Positions 20,401-27,458 of a stretch of 37,965 nucleotides of DNA are shown here, in pieces. The DNA is from Gammaproteobacteria bacterium (GTDB taxonomy: Bacteria > Pseudomonadota > Gammaproteobacteria > Methylococcales > DRLZ01), in assembly GCA_022600935.1 (NCBI GenBank), contig JAHZJL010000032.1, positions 1 to 37,965 on the forward strand. Direction: 5' to 3'. The notes beneath the pieces were generated by a model. It saw only the letters and a list, made by a program, of their open reading frames with translations. It was not told the origin of the DNA and ran no database searches. Position numbers and translations under genes: made by a program. Every line of letters begins with the position of its first letter. Within the stretch, counting starts at the first letter, position 1.

Positions 20401-22124
20401 AGTGATTGCAGTCGAGACGTATCCTCGACATTGGTCAGCAATAATTTGATTGCTGAATCTTGCGCCATAAATTCCAGGCGTTGCAGTGGCAATGACGGTT
20501 CCATTGGCACATATACCATGCCCGCTTTCAAGACAGCCAGAATCGACACAACCATGTCAATGGAACGCTCGAAACACAGACCTACATAATCTCCCGGGTG
20601 CAAGTCATGTGTATATAATTGTTGGCATAACGCATCGGTATAACAGTCCAGCTGCGCATAACTGATGTAGTGATCACCATATTGCAGGGCTATTGCATCG
20701 GGCGCTGCAAAAACCGCTGCCTGGAAACGCTGCAGCAGCGAGTGAAATGTAAACTGTCGCTGAGCTGTTTGGCTTTGCCGGATGATATCGCGCCTGGTTT
20801 GTTCGTCAGTTATTGACACTGCCGAAAGCTTCAATTCCGGGTTCTCGATCAGTTGCTGCATAATGCAATACAGATGACGCTCAATGAGTTGACCCATATC
20901 AGCCTGATACTCTGAACTGTAAGCCATCCGCACTGACATGCCGTATTGCACTGGCAGAAACTGGATATCCAGACTGTAATGAGTGCGCTCGATTATCTCC
21001 ATGTCTTGCACGTTCAACTCAGCATGTTGATCCGCGTCGAGTGACTTGAAGCGCTCATCGAGTGGGAAATTCTCCAGAGTGACGTGGGTACTTAACAGGC
21101 GATTCTGTAACGGATGCCGAGATTGAATCGTGGATAACGGAGAATAATGATGAGGCTCGGCGAGAATGGCTTGCTGCTGAATCTGTGTCAGCAATTCACT
21201 GATAGTCAGTTCCGGCGATACCCCGACCCTTACAGGAATGGTATTGATGAACAATCCAATGATATGCTCAATGCCTTCTATCCCAGCCGGGCGTCCGGAC
21301 ACAGTACTGCCAAACACGACATCTTCTACCGAATTGTACTGCGCCAGCAATATTCCCCATACACCATGCAGGATACTGTTGACACTGATTTCAAGCCGTT
21401 TGGATAGCTGACGAATTCCCCTGAACAACGCTTCAGGTAACTGGAAGCTGTACCTCTGGCGTTGTCCTTGCGTGTTTAGACTCTGGACGGTATACGGCAG
21501 TTTGATGAAATGCCGATAATCAGCAAGGTATTGCTGCCAGAATTCCAGAGACTGCTGCTCATCTTTTTTCTGCAGCCAGTTCACATAGTTTGAGAAAGGC
21601 GTAACCGGTTCCAGCTCAGCATCAATAGATTGATATAACGCTGTGCATTCAGCTAACAGAATTCCCAGCGACCATCCATCCAGAATAATATGATGATGAG
21701 TCCAGATCACTTCTGTTAAATCGTCTCCAAGATGGAGCAAGGTAAACCGCATCAAGCAATCGCGATTGAGATGAAAACCACGGTTTCTGTCACGTAACTT
21801 AAGTTGTTCTCGGCGCTGGAGTTGTTCAGTCGCAGACAACTGACTGAGGTCGACGTCTTCAAATTCAGGTGAGCGTTGTTTTAACACCACTTGCAGTGGC
21901 TGTTCCGCTCCGGCATAAGAAAACAGTGTTCTCAGTACGGCGTGACGATCAAATAGAAATTTCCAGGTACTCACAAAACGCTGGTAATTAAACCGGCCTT
22001 TCAGCAGATAGGCAATTTGCTGGATATAGGAATCATCCTGGCGGGACAGGGAGTGGAATAAGAATCCTTCCTGTAAAGGCGTCAGAGGATATATATTTTC
22101 GATATTCTGTTTATCGATAGCCAA
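14421..22124 (-). CDS. Two-module NRPS: C-A(Thr)-T-E-C-A(Val)-T
   Basis: This 2567-residue synthetase adds a D-configured Thr (or allo-Thr) and then probably Val. Domains: C about 10-435 (PLTPLQEGFLFH; HHIILDGWS), A 460-960, T 965-1035 (ALGGDSIQAI), E 1045-1480 (HHLLVDGVSW; EGHGRE; VNRTVGWFT), C 1495-1920 (PLTPMQQG; HHIILDGWS), A 1945-2450, T 2470-2540 (QLGGHSLKA). Both C domains carry the D-donor type first motif, matching E domains immediately upstream in trans and in cis. Codes are DFWNVGMVHK (Thr, a near-exact match) and DALWLGGTFK (close to the Val code DAFWIGGTFK). The protein ends in a basic tail (KLVKRDRSKHKVV). The start is TTG, seven codons after an in-frame TGA. It has no separate docking domain and begins almost at once with the C domain, as in acceptors of COM-type docking. 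It follows a 654-bp non-coding gap. Confidence 0.95.
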   Translation of the reverse strand: MAIDKQNIENIYPLTPLQEGFLFHSLSRQDDSYIQQIAYLLKGRFNYQRFVSTWKFLFDRHAVLRTLFSYAGAEQPLQVVLKQRSPEFEDVDLSQLSATEQLQRREQLKLRDRNRGFHLNRDCLMRFTLLHLGDDLTEVIWTHHHIILDGWSLGILLAECTALYQSIDAELEPVTPFSNYVNWLQKKDEQQSLEFWQQYLADYRHFIKLPYTVQSLNTQGQRQRYSFQLPEALFRGIRQLSKRLEISVNSILHGVWGILLAQYNSVEDVVFGSTVSGRPAGIEGIEHIIGLFINTIPVRVGVSPELTISELLTQIQQQAILAEPHHYSPLSTIQSRHPLQNRLLSTHVTLENFPLDERFKSLDADQHAELNVQDMEIIERTHYSLDIQFLPVQYGMSVRMAYSSEYQADMGQLIERHLYCIMQQLIENPELKLSAVSITDEQTRRDIIRQSQTAQRQFTFHSLLQRFQAAVFAAPDAIALQYGDHYISYAQLDCYTDALCQQLYTHDLHPGDYVGLCFERSIDMVVSILAVLKAGMVYVPMEPSLPLQRLEFMAQDSAIKLLLTNVEDTSRLQSLAVQTVSVCVAELDTLSQPTRFQWQPASDSPAYVIYTSGSTGQPKGVLVSHGNMARLFSAADTLFEFSDNDVWCLFHSYAFDFSVWEIWGALAYGARLVIVPYWISRSPQDFHALLEDSQVTVLNQTPTAFRYLIDADLQSESRLTALRYIVFGGETLEFKQLAPWFQRYGGSTELINMYGITETTVHVTFKQVTPELLQTRTSLIGKPLPDLSVCIVDRYGQLTAPGVPGELYVGGAGVCLGYLNRPELSAQRFLRLPGVQDDERFFYRTGDCGRYLANGELEYLGRLDQQVQFHGFRVELGEIEQALLSDSQIEQAVVIMHENQDGQQSLVAYYSTNSMQPQLTDQLRSGLAGQLPGYMIPAQFVHIQQFPLTGNGKVNRQALPTPETYLEASAVEVETPEQQVLLEAWQHVLRQNTIGIQDDFFALGGDSIQAIRVVSRLRKHDYHIEIQDVFQFPTIESLAVQIKPVTKQKKAPHISGPIHLSPVQHWFFEQQTRHAHHFNQTALLQAKNGSWQIAQVKTAWSHIVQQHAALRTCFRSQHDDIQAHIEASDQFEIDVECLSLMQAHDIEATMINHASDLQRQFVLSQAPLIRLVVYRCPDADRLLIIIHHLLVDGVSWRIILEDFANLYASLCAGELLDLQDCTDSYGNWTQHLQDYSQQPALLAELPYWTKQISHQSQCYWRGVGCEYRDARTEQLRLTVIETRHLLQQANHAYNTTTEDLLLAAMMIALESWSGLTRVVLLMEGHGREPLHVPVDVNRTVGWFTALYPFAIEKVAGRGLGYQIKAIKEGLRRIPNKGTGFGVLRYLTSKSLLSGQSLEFSPDMVFNYLGRFDAQDQSGLYRVLRNDAGASVAAQGRRPCALEFSAMVIEDQFCIDWRYDKQLFTTHSMHSLSDLYHAALQQVIVHCLQQTAPVLTPSDLTYRELELDELDALRLSHSDNISEISPLTPMQQGMWYQALREPQSTAYHEQVSFSLHGEMNSAVYQKSWDMLVDRHAILRTVFSDDQSHDPVQITLKQINATFVIEDWSEWPDSDTQRQLTQLLDSDLHTRFDLTAKPPLRIRLIKLDHQRWHLLWSFHHIILDGWSVAVLMDEMARIYHAISQQRLPQLPLVPRFSDYLHWLQKQDTETARLFWQKYNEGYTELATLPDCGGQQNATAAELVQSLSADLADNIQTAAREYKVTVNVLLQAAWGIVLARYNDSQDVMFATVVSGRPSAVANIEQMVGLLINAVPVRVCFDHSESVSALLSRLHQHNSASQSFQYLPIAETQPAQGAPDHLLVFENYGVHSQDSGQSETVPLVTEIRSREQTDYDLTWVMNPGQPWKLTCLYNNGRYSEQYIQQVAEHFMTVLQALTQSGNQSVGDLKVIAAAEQSRLTQLACGLVNELPNCGLAQLFEDTVRRYPARTALRGASVSYSYQQLNDQVNHLARRLVAAGVTPGQIIAVVLPRDCMCVVSVLAVIKTGAAYLGIEQDTPAMRINHLCKDAGVQLIIGQTQETVISTELSVFDPYTENLISDHDQTPLPQVNSSAIAYISYTSGSTGEPKGVCVSQRNVIRLVKHCNYLDIQESDTFLQFAPLPFDASTLEIWAPLLNGAELTVIEQPQPGLRQLGSFIKQYSVSTLWLTAGLFQQMVDHQLNDLAGVRQLLAGGDVVSSQHVRRLLERFPGMTFINGYGPTENTTFSCCQVVTENTAVAAAVPIGTSINNSQAWVLDSQLRLQPVGAIGELYVGGSGVAYGYWNKPGQTASQFIPHPFSADPGQRLYRTGDLVSLRADGCIEFLGRADQQFKIRGYRVEAQEIESAIKQLDAIQDARINVVMDKTGDKSLVAYVIVRSDQVFAADQFSAALAEQLPAYLIPDLWLELNEFPLNKNGKVNQALLPDPFQRNVTTLRVAPTNDSERTLLLIWQQVLSIDNISVTDDFFQLGGHSLKATRIVSLIRKQLGVEVPLKTIFEAPTIMALAAKLQILDKTDQAAPKLVKRDRSKHKVV

Positions 22125-22241
22125 AGCGCGAATCCCAAGAAGTCAATACGGTATCTGCTCAGCTGGCTTAAGGTTTAATTATTATCTGTCCAGGACCAGA
22201 GCATGACGCGACAATTTAACACACAAAATCATCCACCTGAT

Positions 22242-22272
22242 TTATTTGAGCCGATTTTCCGAGATCAAATAA
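22242..22272. repeat. Inverted repeat, 8-bp perfect arms (TTATTTGA / TCAAATAA)
   Basis: TTATTTGA at 22242-22249 and TCAAATAA at 22265-22272 are perfect reverse complements separated by 15 nt. A third copy of the TCAAATAA half-site occurs at 22364-22371. It may be an operator for a dimeric regulator. The high AT content of the region makes chance occurrence plausible. Confidence 0.3.
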
Positions 22273-22304
22273 CTTTTGAATGGTGACAAATTTTAACATT
22301 AGCC

Positions 22305-22323
22305 GGGTTGCTAATAGTAACCC
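22305..22323. promoter_or_regulatory. 19-bp near-perfect dyad, candidate operator
   Basis: Bases 22305-22323 form a dyad centred on an A. Arms GGGTT and CTA pair with TAG and AACCC, with a single G/T mismatch in each arm. There is no T-run on either side, so it is not a terminator. Its compact, full-length symmetry is typical of a repressor or activator site, and it lies about 180 bp upstream of the downstream NRPS start. No regulator gene is in the window. Confidence 0.4.
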
Positions 22324-22351
22324 TTTATAAGGTAAATTAAAACCCTGTTTT

Positions 22352-22367
22352 TTGATTTATATATCAA
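22352..22367. repeat. 16-bp AT-rich palindrome (TTGAT-TTATAT-ATCAA)
   Basis: TTGAT at 22352-22356 mirrors ATCAA at 22363-22367 around a TA-rich centre. It sits between the terminator-like hairpin and the 19-bp dyad and could be an operator or part of a promoter. The evidence is its symmetry and position only. Confidence 0.25.
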
Positions 22368-22393
22368 ATAAATAACCCAGAGTCATGGCACTC

Positions 22394-22446
22394 AAAAAAA
22401 TAGCAGGAAATGAGACGGGACAAGCTGTTTTTGCATGATTCCTGCT
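22394..22446 (-). terminator. Rho-independent terminator-like hairpin on the minus strand
   Basis: On the minus strand AGCAGGAA (22439-22446) is followed after 29 nt by its exact reverse complement TTCCTGCT (22402-22409). One base later comes a run of seven T residues (22394-22400). An 8-bp stem followed by a T-tract is the form of an intrinsic terminator, but the loop is unusually long. It lies 333 bp after the stop of the D-Gln NRPS. If active it would split the cluster into two transcription units. Confidence 0.5.
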
Positions 22447-22541
22447 TTGTATTTCAATCCGAATAACTTAAACCAAGATCTATTGTAAGGGACAGGATCA
22501 AAAAAATAATTTTATATCCAGAATTTATTTTTCTCGTTACA

Positions 22542-22571
22542 GATATAGTTGACAATAGAATGGCCAATCAA
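22542..22571 (-). promoter_or_regulatory. Weak sigma-70-like promoter candidate
   Basis: On the minus strand TTGATT (22566-22571) and TATATC (22542-22547) match four of six consensus bases each with an 18-nt spacer. The match is modest in a very AT-rich region. The site lies upstream of the terminator-like hairpin, so it would have to read through it to serve the downstream genes. Confidence 0.15.
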
Positions 22572-22778
22572 AAATATAAAGCGTTATTAATCGACATAAT
22601 GGCATAATTATTGTTTGGTTTTTTTATAGTTTATTTGGCACATCATATGCTTTTATATTCGCTCATAGCTTATTAATCGCCAGGCATAACCATGATAATA
22701 TCGTCATAGTTAAGCAGTTTGAGTTTTTCTGGTAGGTGGTCAGTGTTATTTAAGCAGCACGTTGTGCATCATTAATGA

Positions 22779-25700
22779 CTACAATTGCGCTATAAAATCA
22801 TCCAGTTGACTGATATCAAACCCATCGTAATCAATATCGGATGGAGTCAGACTGTAGTTGCCGGTATGCGCAGCATGGTTTATCACCTCAAGCAACGCGC
22901 TTTTGAAACCATGAGCGAAAATCCGGATGTTTTTTTTGTCGTAAACTTTGTTGACATAGGCAATCTCAAAATTTAAATGACCCGCTACGTGTTTACCGAC
23001 GAACTCGATCAGATAAGGCGGATTGGCCCGCGGAGAAATCATGTCGCCTATTGCAAGCTCAGCAACGGAAAATTTACCTTGCTGCAAATCTCCGAACTGG
23101 CCTAGATAATTGAAACTGATTGCAGGATTTTTATACCGGTGCGTATCGCTGTTCGGATTCAAATAGCGACTCAAGCCATAACCGAAACCTTTATTCGGAA
23201 CAGCACGTAACGTTTCCTTGACACGTTTAATCAAATATCCCAGATCGGAATTCAATTCATACTTCAGATGCACCGGGTACCGGGTTGTAAACCAGCCTAC
23301 TGTGCGACTGACATCAGCATCTTCAAGTATATCCCGGCCATGGCCTTCAAGAGCAATCGTCAACGTCAGCTGTCGGGTCCAGCGATGATACGCCAGTAAT
23401 AATGCTGCAAGCAGTAAATCATTGACTTCAGTGGAATACGCTTGATGAGCCCGAGTAAGGAATATTGAGCTGGCATTTGCATCGAGTTCAATCCTGATGA
23501 TATCGAGATCACAATACGCCTTTCCCTGCTCATCAATGTCTGGAGATACCGGCAATTGTTGCCAGTACCTGTGCTGCTGTTCATCGATTGTGCTGTAATG
23601 ACGTTGGCATTGTTGCATCCAGTCCTTCATGGACAGCGTTTGAAGTGGTGGCTGCCACGCTTCCCCTTGATGGTAGGCAGCATTGAGGTCTTCCATCACA
23701 ATTCGCCACGATACTGCATCAATAATCAAATGATGAGCGACCAGCAACACATGACATCTATCCGGTAATTTGTAATAAACCACTTTAAACAAAGGTCCCT
23801 GTTGCAAATCAAATGATTGCTGGACTTCTGTGGCATGCCGTTCCAGAGCCAGCAAATCCGGCTGACTAACAACTTTGAATGTTAACGCCTGCTGTTCGGT
23901 GAAATACTGTATCCAGTGGTTATCCCTGAATTCAAAACGTAGCCTGAATGCGTCATGCACAGCACAAACCCGATTCAAGGCTTGTTCCAGCCGCGTTTCG
24001 TCGACATCTTCTGTATTTAACAAAAAAGCCTGATTAAAATGGTGAAAGTCAGAGCCGTGATTTTCAAAAAAATGCTGCTGAACAGGGCTCATCGCGACTT
24101 CACCCTGTGGCTTGCCAGTTGCTGCAGGTAGATCCTTATCCAACTCAATCAATTGAGAAGCAATATGTCGAATTGTGGCTCGGGTAAACAAATCGCGAAC
24201 TTCCAGTTTCCAGCCTCGTTGACGGAGTCGTGAAACAATTTGCAAGGCTTTGATCGAGTCGCCACCTGCTGCAAAATAATTATCATCCCTGCCGATTGTG
24301 TCCACACTCAACACCTCACACCACACTGCTTCAAGCATACGTTCACGCGCACCCTGAGGAGATCCGCCCAGTTCGTCGTGCAAGCGCTGAGCTGCTGAAT
24401 GATCCGGCAAGGCCTGGCGGTCGATTTTACCGGATCGATTCAATGGCATAGCATCCAGTACAATAAATTGCGCTGGAATCATGTATTCGGGTAATTGCTG
24501 CGCGATATAATCACGTAGCTCACTGACAGTGATTTCATCTTGTAACACCAGGTATGCAACAATCTCGGCAGATTGCCCGGTATTGATTCGTGCAACTGCC
24601 TGAGCTACGTTGGGACACTGGTTGAGCCGGGTTTCAATTTCACCAAGTTCGATGCGGTAGCCACGGACCTTAATCTGGTCATCCAGGCGCCCTAAAAATT
24701 CCAGTTCACCATTTTGGGTGATACGACCCAGATCGCCGCTGCGGTAACACCTCCGACCATGTGTCATCGGAATAAAACGCTCGGCAGTCAAGCCAGGCTG
24801 ATGAATATAGCCTTGCGCCAATGCAGCGCCACTGATGACTATTTCCCCACTCAAGCCATGTGGTTGCCGATGACCGTAACAATCAACAATTTCAATGTGT
24901 GCATGCAGTAGAGTAGAGCCAAGACTGACCGCATTACCACGATAGTGTTTGTACAAATCGACTCGATGAATTGTTGTATCGACACTGCATTCAGTGGGAC
25001 CGTAAACATTGAAAACAGTGATATCCCGAGCCAGACTGCCGTTGGAGAGTGCAGTAATCAGGCCTGGCGGTAACGCTTCACCGCCCACAATCAGATGCTT
25101 CAACGATAAATGCCTGGCGTCTGGTAATCCGGCTTCAACGAGAATCTGCAACAACGACGGCGTACAATCACTGAGAACGATGTTGTAATCCGCAAGATAA
25201 CTCAGCAAGGCGGCACCATCCTGGCGTGTCCCGGTCGGACAAATATGCAGGCAATGACCTTGCAGCAATGCAGCAAAAATCTGCTGAACCGATGCATCGA
25301 ATAAAAAAGACGCCATTAATGCAACTGGAACAGTATCAGCACATTCCTGATAGACAGTCTGGTGTAACGACTCGATCAATCCCAATACAGACCGATGATT
25401 GATCACCACACCTTTGGGGTAGCCGGTCGAGCCTGATGTATAAATCACATAAGCCGGCATGCTGGCGTGAACCGGCACATTCAATGGCTGAACTTGTTGT
25501 TGTAACTGATCAGACTGAATATGCAGATAGTCTTTATACACCGGTTGTTCACTGATCACAGCAGCAACGCCGGCATCGCTTAGCATCATTTCAATTCGGG
25601 CGGCTGGCAGACTTTGATCCAACGGCAGATACCCGCAACCGGCTTTGAGAATTCCGAACATGGCGATCAGATAAGTATTTGAGCGCGACAGGCAAACCGC

Positions 25701-27458
25701 CACTATCGAACCCGGCCTGATATCTGCCTGAAGCAGGCGGTTCGCAATGACATCGGATTGCGCAGACAACTCTCGATAACTCAGAGTTTGGCTGCCATCA
25801 TTTAAAGCAGCGGCATCGGGTGTTTGTAAAACCTGGTTGTTAAAAACACTGATCAGGTTTTGCGCGGTTATGAATTGACCTTGTAATTGATCAAGAGTGT
25901 CTGGCTCAACAACTCGCTTATCACATAAGCTTAATTCGCTGATGACTTGTTGAGGGTTGCTTGCAATCTGCTCCAGCAAAGCGGTGTAATGAGTCACCAT
26001 TTTTTCTATGGCTGATTGATCAAACACATCAGTTCGGTATTCGAACACGCCTTGCACTAAGCCTTGCTCCAGGCCTAATTCCAGAGTCAGATCAAACTTG
26101 GCAGCCGTGCTCTGTAATGGTTCGCGTTGCATGATCAAGCCATCAAGCTCAATCGGCTTTATCGGTGCGTTTTGCCACAATAACATCACCTGAACCAGTG
26201 GGTTCGAGCCGAAATCACGCTGTGGTTGCAAGGCTTCGACCAGTCGATCAAACGGCACAAATTGCAAGTTGAAAGCGGTAAGACTGAATTGGTTGACTTG
26301 CTGCAATAATTCACTCACAGACAAACCAGGACTTAATTGAGCACGCAAAGGAATGGTATTGACAAAAAAACCGGCGATTGCTTCCAGCTCGGTTTCATTG
26401 CGGTTAGCAACCTGGGTTCCAACCAGAAAATCTGCACGTCCACTATAACGTTGTAACAGAATAAAATATGCTGTTAATAACACCACAAACAGGCTGATTC
26501 CATTGCTTTCAGCCAGGGACTCGAGTTTTGCGCTCAAACCGGCATCGATGCTTACCGGAACCGTGGATCCATGATAACTGCGCTGCGCAGGTCGGACCTG
26601 TCCCGGCTGCAGGTCAAGCTGATATTCGCAACCGTCCATCAACTGTCGCCAACGTTCAATACCTTGTTCGATGCGCTGGTACTGCTGCGGACGTCGTTGC
26701 CAAACCGCATAATCGCGGTAATGGACCGGAAGAGGCGCAGAATCAGGTTTGTTTCCTGCTGACAGACAGCGGTATACTTCAGCCAGCTCACGACTCAATA
26801 TCCCCAGGCTCCAGCCATCGCCAATAATATGGTGCATGACCATTAACAACACCCACTGGTGTTGATGGTAACGGATCAATACAACTCTTGATAACGGCGA
26901 ATCTTCCAGATTGAAGCTGGTTGCAGCAATTCGATCTTTGGCCTGCTCCAGCAATTCAGCTTTACGCTGTTCCGAGAAGCCGCCAAAATCCTCAACCTTC
27001 AGGTCAAGCTGGACTTGCGGATGAACATGTTGTTCCGCAACCCCTTCCTTGTTCTCGGCAAATGAGGTACGCAGACTTTCATGGCGAGCAATCAAATACT
27101 CAAAACTATTGCGTAATCGCTCAACATCCAGTTCACCTTGAAAGCGGCTGGCCATAAGAATATTGTAAACAGGGGACGCGCCTTCCAGCTGGTATAGAAA
27201 CCATAAACGCTGCTGGGCAAACGACAATGGAGCCACTTGCGATTCAGATATTCCAGACAGGGTTTCAGTCTGAACCGGACTGGAACCACTGACATCTTGC
27301 AAGAGTGAAGTCAATTCAGTCCTGCTGCATTTCAAACGTGCCATCAAGTCTGCGTTCATCACTCCTTTCGGAGCTTTAAAACGCAATTCACCCTGCTCCA
27401 GATACAGGTGAACACCCCGCTGCTCAAGCTCTTGCAACAAATCTGTCAGGGTACTCAA
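22779..27458 (-). CDS. Single-module NRPS: docking-C-A(Gln)-T-E
   Basis: This 1559-residue module receives the polyketide intermediate and adds Gln, then epimerises it. Residues 1-55 are a TubC-type N-terminal docking domain. C about 70-500 has the L-type motif (PLSFAQQRLWFL; HHIIGDGWS with HH at 209-210), as expected for an acyl or polyketide donor. A runs 535-1020, with specificity residues DAQDIGVVDK, nearly identical to the known Gln code DAQDLGVVDK. T (AAGGDSIKAL) and E follow, with HHLIIDAVSW, EGHGRD and VSRTVGWFTT. The C-terminus is a short acidic-hydrophobic tail (FDISQLDDFIAQL) that resembles a COM donor for the C domain starting the next synthetase. The start is TTG, overlapping the PKS stop by 4 bp (TTGA) and preceded by a perfect AAGGAGG 6 nt upstream. 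The stop TAG at 22779-22781 precedes the long intergenic gap. Confidence 0.95.
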   Translation of the reverse strand: MSTLTDLLQELEQRGVHLYLEQGELRFKAPKGVMNADLMARLKCSRTELTSLLQDVSGSSPVQTETLSGISESQVAPLSFAQQRLWFLYQLEGASPVYNILMASRFQGELDVERLRNSFEYLIARHESLRTSFAENKEGVAEQHVHPQVQLDLKVEDFGGFSEQRKAELLEQAKDRIAATSFNLEDSPLSRVVLIRYHQHQWVLLMVMHHIIGDGWSLGILSRELAEVYRCLSAGNKPDSAPLPVHYRDYAVWQRRPQQYQRIEQGIERWRQLMDGCEYQLDLQPGQVRPAQRSYHGSTVPVSIDAGLSAKLESLAESNGISLFVVLLTAYFILLQRYSGRADFLVGTQVANRNETELEAIAGFFVNTIPLRAQLSPGLSVSELLQQVNQFSLTAFNLQFVPFDRLVEALQPQRDFGSNPLVQVMLLWQNAPIKPIELDGLIMQREPLQSTAAKFDLTLELGLEQGLVQGVFEYRTDVFDQSAIEKMVTHYTALLEQIASNPQQVISELSLCDKRVVEPDTLDQLQGQFITAQNLISVFNNQVLQTPDAAALNDGSQTLSYRELSAQSDVIANRLLQADIRPGSIVAVCLSRSNTYLIAMFGILKAGCGYLPLDQSLPAARIEMMLSDAGVAAVISEQPVYKDYLHIQSDQLQQQVQPLNVPVHASMPAYVIYTSGSTGYPKGVVINHRSVLGLIESLHQTVYQECADTVPVALMASFLFDASVQQIFAALLQGHCLHICPTGTRQDGAALLSYLADYNIVLSDCTPSLLQILVEAGLPDARHLSLKHLIVGGEALPPGLITALSNGSLARDITVFNVYGPTECSVDTTIHRVDLYKHYRGNAVSLGSTLLHAHIEIVDCYGHRQPHGLSGEIVISGAALAQGYIHQPGLTAERFIPMTHGRRCYRSGDLGRITQNGELEFLGRLDDQIKVRGYRIELGEIETRLNQCPNVAQAVARINTGQSAEIVAYLVLQDEITVSELRDYIAQQLPEYMIPAQFIVLDAMPLNRSGKIDRQALPDHSAAQRLHDELGGSPQGARERMLEAVWCEVLSVDTIGRDDNYFAAGGDSIKALQIVSRLRQRGWKLEVRDLFTRATIRHIASQLIELDKDLPAATGKPQGEVAMSPVQQHFFENHGSDFHHFNQAFLLNTEDVDETRLEQALNRVCAVHDAFRLRFEFRDNHWIQYFTEQQALTFKVVSQPDLLALERHATEVQQSFDLQQGPLFKVVYYKLPDRCHVLLVAHHLIIDAVSWRIVMEDLNAAYHQGEAWQPPLQTLSMKDWMQQCQRHYSTIDEQQHRYWQQLPVSPDIDEQGKAYCDLDIIRIELDANASSIFLTRAHQAYSTEVNDLLLAALLLAYHRWTRQLTLTIALEGHGRDILEDADVSRTVGWFTTRYPVHLKYELNSDLGYLIKRVKETLRAVPNKGFGYGLSRYLNPNSDTHRYKNPAISFNYLGQFGDLQQGKFSVAELAIGDMISPRANPPYLIEFVGKHVAGHLNFEIAYVNKVYDKKNIRIFAHGFKSALLEVINHAAHTGNYSLTPSDIDYDGFDISQLDDFIAQL
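27294..27458 (-). other. TubC-type (beta-hairpin) N-terminal docking domain
   Basis: Residues 1-55 show the pattern of the TubC_N docking family: an N-terminal helix (TDLLQELEQRG), a beta hairpin (VHLYLEQGELRFKAPKG) and two short helices. In the tubulysin family this domain binds a short linear motif at the C-terminus of the preceding protein. The preceding PKS here ends in an acidic tail (EDDEAEYEGGVI), which is the expected type of partner. The partnership is inferred from adjacency and charge. Confidence 0.8.

Larger units (their letters stand above)
22125..22778 (-). other. AT-rich intergenic regulatory region between two synthetase genes
   Basis: This is the only gene-free stretch above 300 bp. 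It separates the D-Gln NRPS from the Thr/Val NRPS, both on the minus strand. It is strongly AT-rich: bases 22501-22620 contain 29 G or C in 120. No convincing small gene was found on either strand. It holds a terminator-like hairpin, at least three palindromes and weak promoter-like hexamers. The arrangement suggests that transcription of the upstream genes (22779 to beyond 37965) largely ends here and that the downstream block (22124 to below 1) has its own start. No strong minus-strand promoter could be read by eye between the hairpin and 22124. Confidence 0.6.

Noticed and set aside
22549-22580. Plus-strand TTGACA with TATAAA downstream
   Set aside because: Spacing is 20 nt and there is no plus-strand gene to drive. 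The AT-rich background makes this unconvincing.
22636-22651. Sigma-54-like TGGCAC-N5-ATGCT on the plus strand in the intergenic gap
   Set aside because: It points right, into the 3' end of a minus-strand gene, and no plus-strand gene follows. Probably a chance match.
22757-22767. Small hairpin GCAC-GTT-GTGC just after the D-Gln NRPS stop
   Set aside because: Only a 4-bp stem with no T-tract; too weak to call a terminator.
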